Shown here: piece by piece, positions 1-7,699 of the stretch
Layout of the letters: each line of letters begins with the position of its first letter
How positions within the stretch are numbered: position 1 is the first letter of the stretch
Assembly: GCF_000376565.1 (NCBI RefSeq)
Contig: NZ_BARG01000051.1
Coordinates: forward strand, 1 to 48,054
Direction of reading: 5' to 3'
DNA: 48,054 bases
Origin: Streptomyces hokutonensis
Lineage (GTDB): Bacteria > Actinomycetota > Actinomycetes > Streptomycetales > Streptomycetaceae
Translations under genes and position numbers: made by a program
Notes under the pieces: model-generated
What the model saw: the letters and a program-made list of their open reading frames with translations, nothing else
Database searches by the model: none
Told to the model about the DNA's origin: nothing

Positions 1-270
1 AAGACCCCGGGACCGCGCGCGTCCGCCGCTGAGACGCCGTCACCGCGAACATCCGCAGTCAAGGCTCCGGGGCCGCGCCCCGACCCGCTATCGGTGCCTG
101 CCGCTGAGGCGTCGGCACCGCGAACGTCCGCCACCGAGACGCCAGCATCGCGAACATCCGTCACTGAGACCCCAGCACCGCGAACACCCGGTACCGCGAC
201 GCCCCCGCCCGACCGGACGGACAGTTCGACGAGCGGGACGACCACAGGAGAGACACCCCCGTGCCACTGA
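1..270 (+). CDS. 3' end of a repeat-rich protein (partial)
   Basis: Frame 1 is open from the first base to a TGA at 268-270 and gives about 89 residues of Pro/Ala/Thr/Arg-rich, low-complexity sequence. Imperfect ten-residue repeats are visible, with units like AETPSPRTSA, AEASAPRTSA and TETPASRTSV. The stop lies 10 bases inside the next gene (GTG at 261), so the two may be translationally coupled. There is no recognisable domain; it is probably the disordered tail of a protein whose body lies outside the window. The repeat could also be non-coding, hence the modest confidence. Confidence 0.45.
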   Translation, partial: KTPGPRASAAETPSPRTSAVKAPGPRPDPLSVPAAEASAPRTSATETPASRTSVTETPAPRTPGTATPPPDRTDSSTSGTTTGETPPCH

Positions 271-839
271 CGACGATCGACCCCAGGCCCGCACTTGTCG
301 TGATCGATCTGCAGGAGGGGATCGTTTCCGCTCTCGCCGCCGCCGCGGGCCGGCAGGCCGCCGACGCCGCCGTCGGCCGGGCGACCCGCCTGGCCGCCGG
401 GTTCCGGCGGCACGGCCTGCCCGTCGTCCTGGTCAACGTCATCGGCCGCGCCCCGGGCCGTACGGATACCGGAGGGCCCGCGAACAGCCCGGCGCCGGCG
501 GCCGGTTGGGCCGAGCTCGTCGACGAACTCGACGTCCGGCCGACCGACCACCTGCTCACCAAGCGGCGGCGCAGCGCCTTCCACGACACCGGTCTCGACA
601 CCCTCCTGCGGGACCTGGGCGTCACACAGATCGTGCTCGCCGGAATCTCGACCGGTTCCGGCGTCGAGTCGACCGCGCGCTCGGCCTCCGACCACGGCTA
701 CCACGTCGTCCTGGCCACCGACGCCATGACCGATCCGGACCCCGAGGCCCATCGGCACAGCGTCGAGCGCGTGTTCCCGAAGCTCGGCGAGACCACGACG
801 GCCGCAGAGGTCGTAGCGATGCTGGAGGCGACCCGATGA
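261..839 (+). CDS. Isochorismatase-fold hydrolase (cysteine-less variant)
   Basis: The 192-residue protein has the length and Rossmann-like fold signature of the isochorismatase/nicotinamidase superfamily. Asp16 (in VVIDLQ) and Lys101 match two members of the usual Asp-Lys-Cys triad. The segment GISTGSGVESTARSA aligns with the family's nucleophile loop but has Gly134 where nicotinamidases and carbamoylases have Cys. Gly at this position is known for true isochorismatases such as EntB and PhzD, so a vinyl-ether hydrolase role is possible, but the substrate is unknown. The GTG start has an AGGAG sequence about ten bases upstream. The stop overlaps the next ATG (ATGA), indicating coupling to the PEBP gene. 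No 2,3-dihydroxybenzoate genes are nearby. Confidence 0.75.
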   Translation: MPLTTIDPRPALVVIDLQEGIVSALAAAAGRQAADAAVGRATRLAAGFRRHGLPVVLVNVIGRAPGRTDTGGPANSPAPAAGWAELVDELDVRPTDHLLTKRRRSAFHDTGLDTLLRDLGVTQIVLAGISTGSGVESTARSASDHGYHVVLATDAMTDPDPEAHRHSVERVFPKLGETTTAAEVVAMLEATR

Positions 840-1399
840 GCCTGCTCGGCCGACTCCTCAACAACCGCAGAGCGGGCGAGACGCACACCGCGTGGAACCT
901 GCCTCACCTGCGGGGCCCCGAGCTCCTGACCCTCACCAGCGAGGACTTCGCCGAGGGCGCGACCATGCCGCTGAAGAACTGCGCGAAGCACATCGGCGGC
1001 GCCGACGAGTCCCCCCACCTCGCCTGGACCCCGCCCCCGCCCGGCACCGCCCAGCTCCTGATCGTCGTGGAGGACATCGACGTCCCCCTGTCCAAGCCGG
1101 CCGTGCACTGCCTCGCCCTGATCGACCCGGCGGCCGGACACCTGGACCCCGGCGCCCTGTCCGCGCGACACCCGGGCCCCGGGGTGCGGGTACTGCGCTC
1201 CACCGTCGGACGCGGCTACCACGGCCCCGCACCCGTCAAGGGCCACGGCCCGCACCGCTACGTCTTCCAGCTGTTCGCCCTCCAGGCCTCTCTCGACGGC
1301 GCCACTCCGGTGGACCGGGTACGCCCCCGCGCCCTCCTGCCCACCGTCCCCGCGCCCGTCCTCGGCCGTGCCCGCCTGACCGGCGTTTTCGAACGCTGA
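836..1399 (+). CDS. YbhB/YbcL family (PEBP-like) protein
   Basis: This 187-residue protein belongs to the phosphatidylethanolamine-binding protein superfamily, bacterial YbhB/YbcL branch. It has the ligand-pocket motif near EDIDVP in the middle of the protein and the second signature GYHGPAPVKGHGPHRY followed by VFQLFAL. The start is placed at the ATG in the ATGA overlap with the isochorismatase-like gene. A longer reading upstream is only the shadow frame of that gene. Cytoplasmic members have no settled biochemical role. Length is normal for the family and no signal peptide is visible. Confidence 0.8.
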   Translation: MSLLGRLLNNRRAGETHTAWNLPHLRGPELLTLTSEDFAEGATMPLKNCAKHIGGADESPHLAWTPPPPGTAQLLIVVEDIDVPLSKPAVHCLALIDPAAGHLDPGALSARHPGPGVRVLRSTVGRGYHGPAPVKGHGPHRYVFQLFALQASLDGATPVDRVRPRALLPTVPAPVLGRARLTGVFER

Positions 1400-1514
1400 C
1401 TCCGGTGACGCACAGGGAATCTTGGGACACGTTTTACGTGCCGGACGAAACTGCTGACCCCGGGGTAACCGTCTGACATGGAGTCGGGCCATTCAGGGCC
1501 GAGGCAACGAGAGA

Positions 1515-2519
1515 GTGGGGCACGTCGTGGGACGGCGCAAGGGCAGCATAGGGATCGCACTCGTCACAGGTGTGGTGCTGGTGGGCGCGAGTGCCTGCGG
1601 CGGGGGCGGCAGCGCGAAGGCGAGCGGGAGCGGGGACGACGCGAAGGCGTCGGGCAAGCCCAGCGCGAGCGCCTCGCCGTCGCCGACGAAGCCCGCGGGC
1701 CCGCCGATGCTGCTGGACACGATCACCCCGCAGACCGGAACCACGGTCGGCGTGGCCATGCCGATCTCGGTGATCTTCACCAACCCGGTGGCGGCCAAGG
1801 CACACGCCACGGTCGAGAAGCACATGAAGGTGAGCGCCTCGCAGCCGGTGGTCGGCGCCTGGCACTGGATGGGCAACCAGCGCGCCGACTGGCGCCCGAA
1901 GACGTACTGGCCCTCCGGTACGACGGTGAAGATCGACGCCGACATGACGGGCGTCAGCAACGGCAACGGCCGCTACGGCGTGCACAATTACACGCACACC
2001 TTCAAGATCGGCGACGACGTGCGCGCCGACGTCTCGGTCACCGACCACACGATGAAGGTGACCAAGAACGGCGCGACGGTGCGCACCCTGTCGATCAACG
2101 CGGGCAGCGCCGAGTACCCGACGTGGGACGGCACGATGGCCGTCATCGACAAGCAGAAGAAGGTCCACATGACCTCCTGCAGCGTCGGCATCAGCTGCGA
2201 CAAGGGCAGCCCCAACTACTACGACCTGACCCTGCCCTGGGACATCCACCTCACCCAGTCCGGCACCTACGTCCACTACTCGACCGGCGACCCGAACCCG
2301 GGCACCGGCAGCGCCCGAGGTTCACACGGCTGCGTCCACCTCTCCCTCTCGGACGCCGAATGGTTCTACGGCCAGGTCAAGCAGGGCGACCCCATCACCA
2401 TCACCGGCTCCCCCCGGGGCAAGGCCCCGGCGGACAACGGCTACGCCGACTTCAACCTGGACTGGAGCCAGTGGCTGGCGGGCAGCGGCTCCGGCGAGGG
2501 GACTACGGCGACGCTGTGA
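1515..2519 (+). CDS. L,D-transpeptidase lipoprotein (YkuD domain)
   Basis: The protein makes 3-3 crosslinks in peptidoglycan outside the membrane. The N-terminus is a lipoprotein signal: positively charged residues, a hydrophobic stretch and a lipobox ending at Cys28 (VGASAC), followed by a Gly/Ser/Lys-rich linker. An Ig-like domain follows at about residues 60-150, then a YkuD catalytic domain with HGCV in the context GSHGCVHLS near residue 270; the Cys is the nucleophile. Length (334 residues) fits actinobacterial Ldt proteins. The GTG at 1515 is used; an in-frame GTG at 1527 with GGGG in front is equally possible and would leave the signal intact. It ends 25 bases from the convergent NRPS operon and is probably a housekeeping gene. 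Confidence 0.9.
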   Translation: MGHVVGRRKGSIGIALVTGVVLVGASACGGGGSAKASGSGDDAKASGKPSASASPSPTKPAGPPMLLDTITPQTGTTVGVAMPISVIFTNPVAAKAHATVEKHMKVSASQPVVGAWHWMGNQRADWRPKTYWPSGTTVKIDADMTGVSNGNGRYGVHNYTHTFKIGDDVRADVSVTDHTMKVTKNGATVRTLSINAGSAEYPTWDGTMAVIDKQKKVHMTSCSVGISCDKGSPNYYDLTLPWDIHLTQSGTYVHYSTGDPNPGTGSARGSHGCVHLSLSDAEWFYGQVKQGDPITITGSPRGKAPADNGYADFNLDWSQWLAGSGSGEGTTATL

Positions 2520-2544
2520 CGGTGGTGCCGGCCACGGGGTGCGT

Positions 2545-3102
2545 TCAAGGCGCGAGGAGGGGGTTCTCCTCGCGCGCCGCGGCCACCGCGCGGGCGAGGT
2601 CGTCGAGCAGGTCACGGAGCGCGGCCAGGGTCGGCTCGTCCGTGAGGCGGCCGTCCTTCACCTTGCGGGTGGCCTGAGGAATACGCAGGCCGTCCGCAAG
2701 GACGTTCGCGCCCATGACGGTGAGGGTCTCGGTCAGCCACGCGCGGGCCCGGTCGCCGCCGGTGACGGCCGGGGACGCGCTCATCAGGGCCACCGGCTTC
2801 ATGGCGATCTCGCCGCCCCCGACCAGCCACTCCAGCGCGTTCTTCAGGACGCCCGAGGTTCCGTGGGCGTACTCGGGGGTCGCGATGAGCAGGCCGTCCG
2901 AGGCGCCGAGGCGGGCGCGGAGTTCCGCGACGATCTCGGGGAGGTCGTTCTCCTCCACGTCCGCGTTGAAGAAGGGCAGGCGGCCCAGGTCCGGTTCGAC
3001 GGTGATCTCCCACGGTGGCACGAACAGGTCGGTGGCCGACCGCAGTACGGCCGCGTTGAGCGACCCCGACCGCAGACTTCCGCACAGCGCAAGGATTTTC
3101 AT
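2545..3102 (-). CDS. NADPH-dependent FMN reductase
   Basis: This 185-residue flavodoxin-fold reductase has the FMN-phosphate loop CGSLRSGSLN at residues 7-16 and the flavin-contact signature TPEYAHGTSGVLKNALEW in the middle. It reduces FMN or quinone-like substrates with NAD(P)H. It is the last gene of the minus-strand NRPS operon, five bases after the stop of the first P450. It could supply reduced flavin or act on a pathway intermediate; this is inferred from position only. The ATG at 3102 is chosen because the fold begins immediately (MKILALCGS). Longer readings upstream lie in the P450's shadow frame. Confidence 0.85.
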   Translation of the reverse strand: MKILALCGSLRSGSLNAAVLRSATDLFVPPWEITVEPDLGRLPFFNADVEENDLPEIVAELRARLGASDGLLIATPEYAHGTSGVLKNALEWLVGGGEIAMKPVALMSASPAVTGGDRARAWLTETLTVMGANVLADGLRIPQATRKVKDGRLTDEPTLAALRDLLDDLARAVAAAREENPLLAP

Positions 3103-3107
3103 TCTGG

Positions 3108-4382
3108 TCAGCCTACGTTCTCGGGAGTCGCCGGTCCGAAGGTCACCGGCAGGGAGGACAGGGCGCGCGAGACGGTGGACGGGCGGTAGGACGGCTCGCC
3201 GTCGAGGGCCAGATCCGGCAGTTTCGCGAAGACGAGCGGGACCGCTATCCGTGCCTCGAGCCGTGCCAGCGGGGCGCCGAGGCAGTGGTGGATGCCGTGG
3301 CCGAAGGCCAGGTGCGAGCGTTCCCCGCGGGTGATGTCGAACCGCTCGCCGCCGGGGAAACGGGCCGGGTCGCGGTCGGCGGCGGCCACGCTCAGTGCGA
3401 CGGCCTCGCCCGCCGGGATGGTGACGTCGCCGACCGTGACCGGTTTGCGGGTGAAGCGCCAGATCGCGTTCTGGATCGGGCCGTCCCAGCGCAGCACCTC
3501 CTCCACGGCGTCGGGCCAGCGCTTCGGTTCGCGGGTCACCAGCGCGAGTTGGCGGGGGTGGCGCAGCAGTGCCAGCACGCTGCTGCCCAGCAGGTTCACG
3601 GTTGTCTCGTGGCCCGCGGAGAGCAGCAGCGCGAGCATCGAGACCAGTTCGTCCTCGGTCAGCCGGTCGGACTGGTCGCGGGCCTCGATGAGCGCCGAGG
3701 TCAGGTCGTCGCCTCCCCGGGCACGCTTGCGCCGGACCAACTCGCCGAGGTAGCCGTGCACTTCCTCGAAGGCGGCCATGGCCGCGTCCCGGCTGTCCTC
3801 GTCGTTGCTCATCACGGCCTCGACCGCGCGGCGCAGACGCGCACCGTCCTCGGCGGGCAGGTCCAGCAGATGCCCGACGACCTCCATGGGCAGCAGGGCC
3901 GCGAACTCGGTGGTCAGGTCGGCCCGTCCGGCCAGGTGGCCGTCCCGGCGCAGCAACCCGTCGAGGAGCCGGGCCGCGGTCTCCTCGACGCTCGGGGCGA
4001 GGGCCTCGATACGGCGGGGGGTGAAGGCCTTCGACACCAGCGCGCGCAGCCGGGTGTGCCGCGGCGGGTCCGAGACCAGCATGGAGTCGCCCATCCCGAT
4101 CACCACGTCCCCCGTGATCGGCACCCGCTGCTCCTGGAAGGCGGTCCAGGTGCCGGCCATGTCCTTGGAGTACGAGTCGCTGTCGAGGAAGGCGCGGCGG
4201 CAGTCCTCGTAGGAGGTGAGCAGCCATGCGTCGACCCCGCCCGGCAGGGTGACCCGGTGCGCCCGGCCGTCCTGCCGCAGGGCCGCGTACGCGGGGTACG
4301 GGTCGGTGACGAACGCGGGGGTGAAGACGGCGGGCGGGGGAGCGGAGGCGGTGTGGGGGCAGGCGGTCACTGCGGGGTCCAA
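3108..4382 (-). CDS. Cytochrome P450 (first of two)
   Basis: This is a bacterial class I P450 of 424 residues. The I-helix motif is LLLSAGHETT, with the oxygen-activating acid/Thr pair. The K-helix ExxR is in EEVLRW, and the heme loop FGHGIHHCLGAPLAR places the axial Cys near residue 367. It probably oxidises the lipopeptide or its acyl chain as a tailoring step. A ferredoxin gene is not seen in the window. The start is uncertain: a TTG at 4382 is used, but a GTG at 4370 gives an equally good N-terminus, and neither has a clear Shine-Dalgarno sequence. It begins 19 bases after the stop of the second P450 and is probably co-transcribed and partly coupled with it. Confidence 0.9.
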   Translation of the reverse strand: MDPAVTACPHTASAPPPAVFTPAFVTDPYPAYAALRQDGRAHRVTLPGGVDAWLLTSYEDCRRAFLDSDSYSKDMAGTWTAFQEQRVPITGDVVIGMGDSMLVSDPPRHTRLRALVSKAFTPRRIEALAPSVEETAARLLDGLLRRDGHLAGRADLTTEFAALLPMEVVGHLLDLPAEDGARLRRAVEAVMSNDEDSRDAAMAAFEEVHGYLGELVRRKRARGGDDLTSALIEARDQSDRLTEDELVSMLALLLSAGHETTVNLLGSSVLALLRHPRQLALVTREPKRWPDAVEEVLRWDGPIQNAIWRFTRKPVTVGDVTIPAGEAVALSVAAADRDPARFPGGERFDITRGERSHLAFGHGIHHCLGAPLARLEARIAVPLVFAKLPDLALDGEPSYRPSTVSRALSSLPVTFGPATPENVG

Positions 4383-4401
4383 TCGTGGGGGAGGGGGCCG
4401 G

Positions 4402-5595
4402 TCACCAGGTGACGGGCAGTTCGCGTACGCCGTACAGCACCATGTCGTGACGGAACGGCAGTTCCTCGATGGGCTTCACCGGGCGCAGTCCCGGCAGGCG
4501 CTCGAAGAGGCCGCCGAACACCTCGGTCAGCTCCACCCGCGCGAGGGTGGCCCCGACACACTTGTGGAAGCCGTGGCCGAAGGCGACGTGCCTGCCGGTG
4601 TTCTCGCGGTGGATGTCGAAGGTGTCGGCGTGCTCGAAGACGCTCTCGTCGCGATTGGCGGCGTTCAGCATCACCAGGACGCCGTCGCCGGCGCGGATCC
4701 GCTGCCCGCCGACCACGACGTCCTCGGTGGCGGCCCGCGGCAGACCGGCGTGGTTGATGGACAGATAGCGCAGCAACTCCTCGACCGCGCCGGGCAGCAG
4801 GGTGGGGTCCTGCTTCAACTCGGCGAGCTGGCCGGGGTGTTCGAACAGAGTGACCGTGCCGATGCCGATCATCTGGGCCATCGTGTCGTAGCCGGCGAGC
4901 AGCAACAGCGCGGCCATGCCGACGAGTTCCTCGTGGTTGAGGCCGCCCTCGGCGGAGCGGGTGACCATGCGGCCGAACATGTCCTCGGAGGGCCGTGCCT
5001 CCTTGGCCGTGACCAGCCGGTCGAAGTACCCCATCAGCTCGACGGCCGCCTTCACGGCCTCCTCCGGAGGGGTGGTGCGGTCCAGGACCGTGTCGGTGAG
5101 GGACACGAACAGCACATGGTCCTCGAAGGGGACGCCGAGGATCTCGCAGATGGTCATGGCGGCCATGGGCAGCGCGAAGTGCCGTACCAGATCGGCCGAT
5201 TCGGCGCCGTCCGCGGTCAGGTCGTCGACCAGCCGGTCGAGGATCCGGCGCATCGTGGGCCGCAGCGCCTCCATCTGGTTGATGAGGAACTCCCGGGTCA
5301 CCGAGCGGCGCAGCCGTCCGTGGTCCGGCGGGTCCGCCTGCATGAAGAAGCCGGCCGGCGGCGGCACGTCACCGGTGACGTAGGTGGGGAAGCCGGGGGT
5401 GCGCGGGTCCGAGCTGAAGGCGCGGTCGGTGAGTACCGCCCGGACGTCCTCGTGACGGGTGACGACCCAGGCGGTGTCGCCGCGGGGCGTACGCACCTGG
5501 AACACGGGGTGCTCGGCGCCGAGCACCCGGTACTGGGGCGGCGGGTCGAGCGGGTGGGTGCGGGGCATGGGGAACTCGGGCAGGGTGGCGGTCAT
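4402..5595 (-). CDS. Cytochrome P450 (second of two)
   Basis: This 397-residue P450 has the I-helix LLLLAGYDTMAQ, where the usual Glu of AGxET is Asp. Its ExxR is in VEELLRY and its heme loop is FGHGFHKCVGATLAR, with Cys near residue 346. It differs clearly from the neighbouring P450, so the pair is not a recent duplication. The ATG at 5595 has GGAG about nine bases upstream and removes a longer shadow extension. It lies between the ACP gene (41 bases upstream) and the other P450. Its neighbour is a free-standing ACP, so an acyl-ACP substrate is possible, but the finished peptide is as likely. Confidence 0.9.
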   Translation of the reverse strand: MTATLPEFPMPRTHPLDPPPQYRVLGAEHPVFQVRTPRGDTAWVVTRHEDVRAVLTDRAFSSDPRTPGFPTYVTGDVPPPAGFFMQADPPDHGRLRRSVTREFLINQMEALRPTMRRILDRLVDDLTADGAESADLVRHFALPMAAMTICEILGVPFEDHVLFVSLTDTVLDRTTPPEEAVKAAVELMGYFDRLVTAKEARPSEDMFGRMVTRSAEGGLNHEELVGMAALLLLAGYDTMAQMIGIGTVTLFEHPGQLAELKQDPTLLPGAVEELLRYLSINHAGLPRAATEDVVVGGQRIRAGDGVLVMLNAANRDESVFEHADTFDIHRENTGRHVAFGHGFHKCVGATLARVELTEVFGGLFERLPGLRPVKPIEELPFRHDMVLYGVRELPVTW

Positions 5596-5636
5596 CGCGT
5601 CGGCTCCGGGAGAGGACGAGGAGGGGCGTGCGGTGG

Positions 5637-5918
5637 TCAGTGGGCGGTGATCAGCGGGACCAGGGCCTCGGCGAGCGGGTCGAGCGCCGGGTTGTCCCAC
5701 ATCACCGTCGGCTCGACTTCTATGCCGTAGTGGTCCTCTATCTCGGCGCACAGGCCGAGTACGTACACCGAGTCGAGGCCGTACTCGGTGAGCGGCAGGT
5801 CCGGCCGGATCTCCTCGACCGGGCGGCCGGTGTGGGCGGCCACCCGGTCGCGCAGCCACTCCCGCACCTCGTCCGCGGAGACGGAGACGGGTACGGGCCG
5901 GGCGGTGAGTTCGGACAT
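5637..5918 (-). CDS. Free-standing acyl carrier protein
   Basis: This 93-residue carrier protein has the phosphopantetheine site at Ser50 in EYGLDSVYVLG. The segment after it (DHYGIEVEPTVMWDNPALDPLAEAL) resembles carrier proteins that partner fatty acyl-AMP ligases. It should receive a fatty acid from the FAAL in the same operon, hold it while the dehydrogenases act, and pass it to the first condensation domain of NRPS1. An excellent GGAGG precedes the ATG at 5918 by about five bases. It starts 20 bases after the stop of acyl-CoA dehydrogenase-like gene 1. Confidence 0.9.
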   Translation of the reverse strand: MSELTARPVPVSVSADEVREWLRDRVAAHTGRPVEEIRPDLPLTEYGLDSVYVLGLCAEIEDHYGIEVEPTVMWDNPALDPLAEALVPLITAH

Positions 5919-5938
5919 GGGGTCCTCCGGGTGAGTGG

Positions 5939-7699
5939 TCAGGCCCCGGTGGGGCGGCAGTCGAGGTCGAAGGTCAGGCCTGCGTCGAAGCGCCGGACGA
6001 GTTCGGTGTAGAGAGGTTCGGCGAGCGCCCCGGGGAGCGGGTCGCGGTGGTGGTCCAGGTGGGTGCCGAGGCGGTGCAGGGCGGCGAGCACGCCGGCCGG
6101 CCGGTCGGCGAAGGCGTCGGCGCCGGGCGGCCGGTGCCACCAGGTGTTGAGGCAGGCGGAGGCCGCCAGCACACCGGCCCAGCGCGTGGTGAGCCCGAAG
6201 GCGTACGGCGAGGCTGCGGGCCCGGCCGCACCGGGTCCGAGGCCGCTCGCGGCGGCGGCCAGCGCGTCGAGTTCGGCGCACCAGAAGCGGGCCTGCGCCG
6301 CGATCCCGCCGTCCTCCCGCGCGTCCGCCGCACCGGCCACCAGCGAGCGGGACAGCGGGTCGCGCCCGCCGCCCGTCAGGGCCAGGTCCTCGAAACGCAC
6401 CCCGGGCAGCGGCATCCCCGGGCGGAACGTCTCCGCGGGCAGGGCGGCGCCCTCCGCCGCGAGCCAGCCGCGGCGGGCGGTCAGCGGCAGCTGGGGCAGC
6501 AGCGCCGACTGGCAGGAGACCCGGGAGGCGTGTCCGAAGGCCGACGGCTGCACGTCGCGCAACAGCTTCTGGAACAGAGGCTGTTCGGCGGCCCGCAGAT
6601 AGAACTGGGAGCCGAGCAGTTCGGACAGCCGGTAGACCGCCCGCATCAGGACCGGCGGCACGAAGGACTTGACGGCGCTCGCGTAGACACCGGCCTGCGC
6701 GGGCGCCGTGTGGACCGAGCGGGCGGCGACCGTGGTGAAGGTGTCCGCGAGGAGCAGGTCGGCGAAGGCCTCGGCGAGGATCGACCGGGACAGCGGCAGA
6801 TCGGTGACGGTGCCGCCGTAGAGGGGGCGGCTCCGTGCTCCGCGCAGGGCGGTTCGCAGGGCGGTGTCGAGCAGTCCGACGGTCATCCCGGGCAGCGCGA
6901 TCCGGGTCAACTGGAAGGAGCGCAGGGCCGTTTCGACCCCGAGGCCGGCGGTGCCGCCCAGCACGCTGCCGGGCGGGACCGCGCAGTCGGTGAACTCGAT
7001 GCCGCCGAGCTGCACCCCGCGCATGCCGACGGTGCCGAACCGCTCCAGGTGCCGGACCGAGCCGGGATCCAGGTCGTCGGTGTCGAGCAGGAGCTGGGAG
7101 TGGCTGCGGCTGCCGGGGGCCGGGTTCGTGCGCGCGAACAGGACCATGGACCCGGCGCGGCGCAGGTTGGCCACGATCTCCTTGCGGCCGTTGAGCCGGC
7201 GGCGGCCGTCGGGCCCCGGCAGGGCGGTGAGTCCGGTGCGGGAGAAGTCGTTGCCGTGCGCCAGCTCGTGGTAGGCGCAGGCGGCCCGGTCACCGGCCAG
7301 CAGCCGGTCCGCCAGCCGGAGTTGCTGTGCGGCGGTGCCCGCGGTCCAGACGTTGACCCCGGCCATGAAGGAGCCCGCGCCGTAGCCGAGGCCCAGGCAG
7401 GGGTCGCGCCGGTAGACGGCGCGCATGACACCGATCAGCTGCTCGAGTCCGGTGAAACGGCCGCCCAGCGCCTCGGGCACGAAGTGCGCGTTCAGTCCGA
7501 AGCCGGTGAGGAGATCCTCGCCCGCCGCGAGCATCTCGCCGCGCTCGTCGGCGGCGACGATTTCGGCGCGGCCCACCGGGTTCACCGGGTCGCCCGCGTC
7601 GCCGAACAGCTCCTCGAGCGTGCTGATGTGCTTGTCGTGCACGTGGTCTCCCGCGACGCCCGCGGTCCGGGCGGGGGAGACGGGAACGGCGGATGTCAT
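5939..7699 (-). CDS. Acyl-CoA dehydrogenase-like protein 1 (degenerate active site)
   Basis: A 586-residue protein aligns along its length with the neighbouring acyl-CoA dehydrogenase-like protein and has a longer C-terminal region. By direct alignment of the two, the catalytic-base position (normally Glu) is His390 in the segment SAFGHAS. The flavin-contact segment WGLTEPGRGSD of its partner corresponds to the quite different YHELAHGNDF. It may bind flavin poorly or not at all and act as the non-catalytic half of a heteromer, as known for paired FadE proteins of mycobacteria, or it may do different chemistry. The ATG at 7699 overlaps the stop of the partner (ATGA), so equal expression is likely. 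The substrate is probably a fatty acyl-ACP. Confidence 0.8.
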   Translation of the reverse strand: MTSAVPVSPARTAGVAGDHVHDKHISTLEELFGDAGDPVNPVGRAEIVAADERGEMLAAGEDLLTGFGLNAHFVPEALGGRFTGLEQLIGVMRAVYRRDPCLGLGYGAGSFMAGVNVWTAGTAAQQLRLADRLLAGDRAACAYHELAHGNDFSRTGLTALPGPDGRRRLNGRKEIVANLRRAGSMVLFARTNPAPGSRSHSQLLLDTDDLDPGSVRHLERFGTVGMRGVQLGGIEFTDCAVPPGSVLGGTAGLGVETALRSFQLTRIALPGMTVGLLDTALRTALRGARSRPLYGGTVTDLPLSRSILAEAFADLLLADTFTTVAARSVHTAPAQAGVYASAVKSFVPPVLMRAVYRLSELLGSQFYLRAAEQPLFQKLLRDVQPSAFGHASRVSCQSALLPQLPLTARRGWLAAEGAALPAETFRPGMPLPGVRFEDLALTGGGRDPLSRSLVAGAADAREDGGIAAQARFWCAELDALAAAASGLGPGAAGPAASPYAFGLTTRWAGVLAASACLNTWWHRPPGADAFADRPAGVLAALHRLGTHLDHHRDPLPGALAEPLYTELVRRFDAGLTFDLDCRPTGA

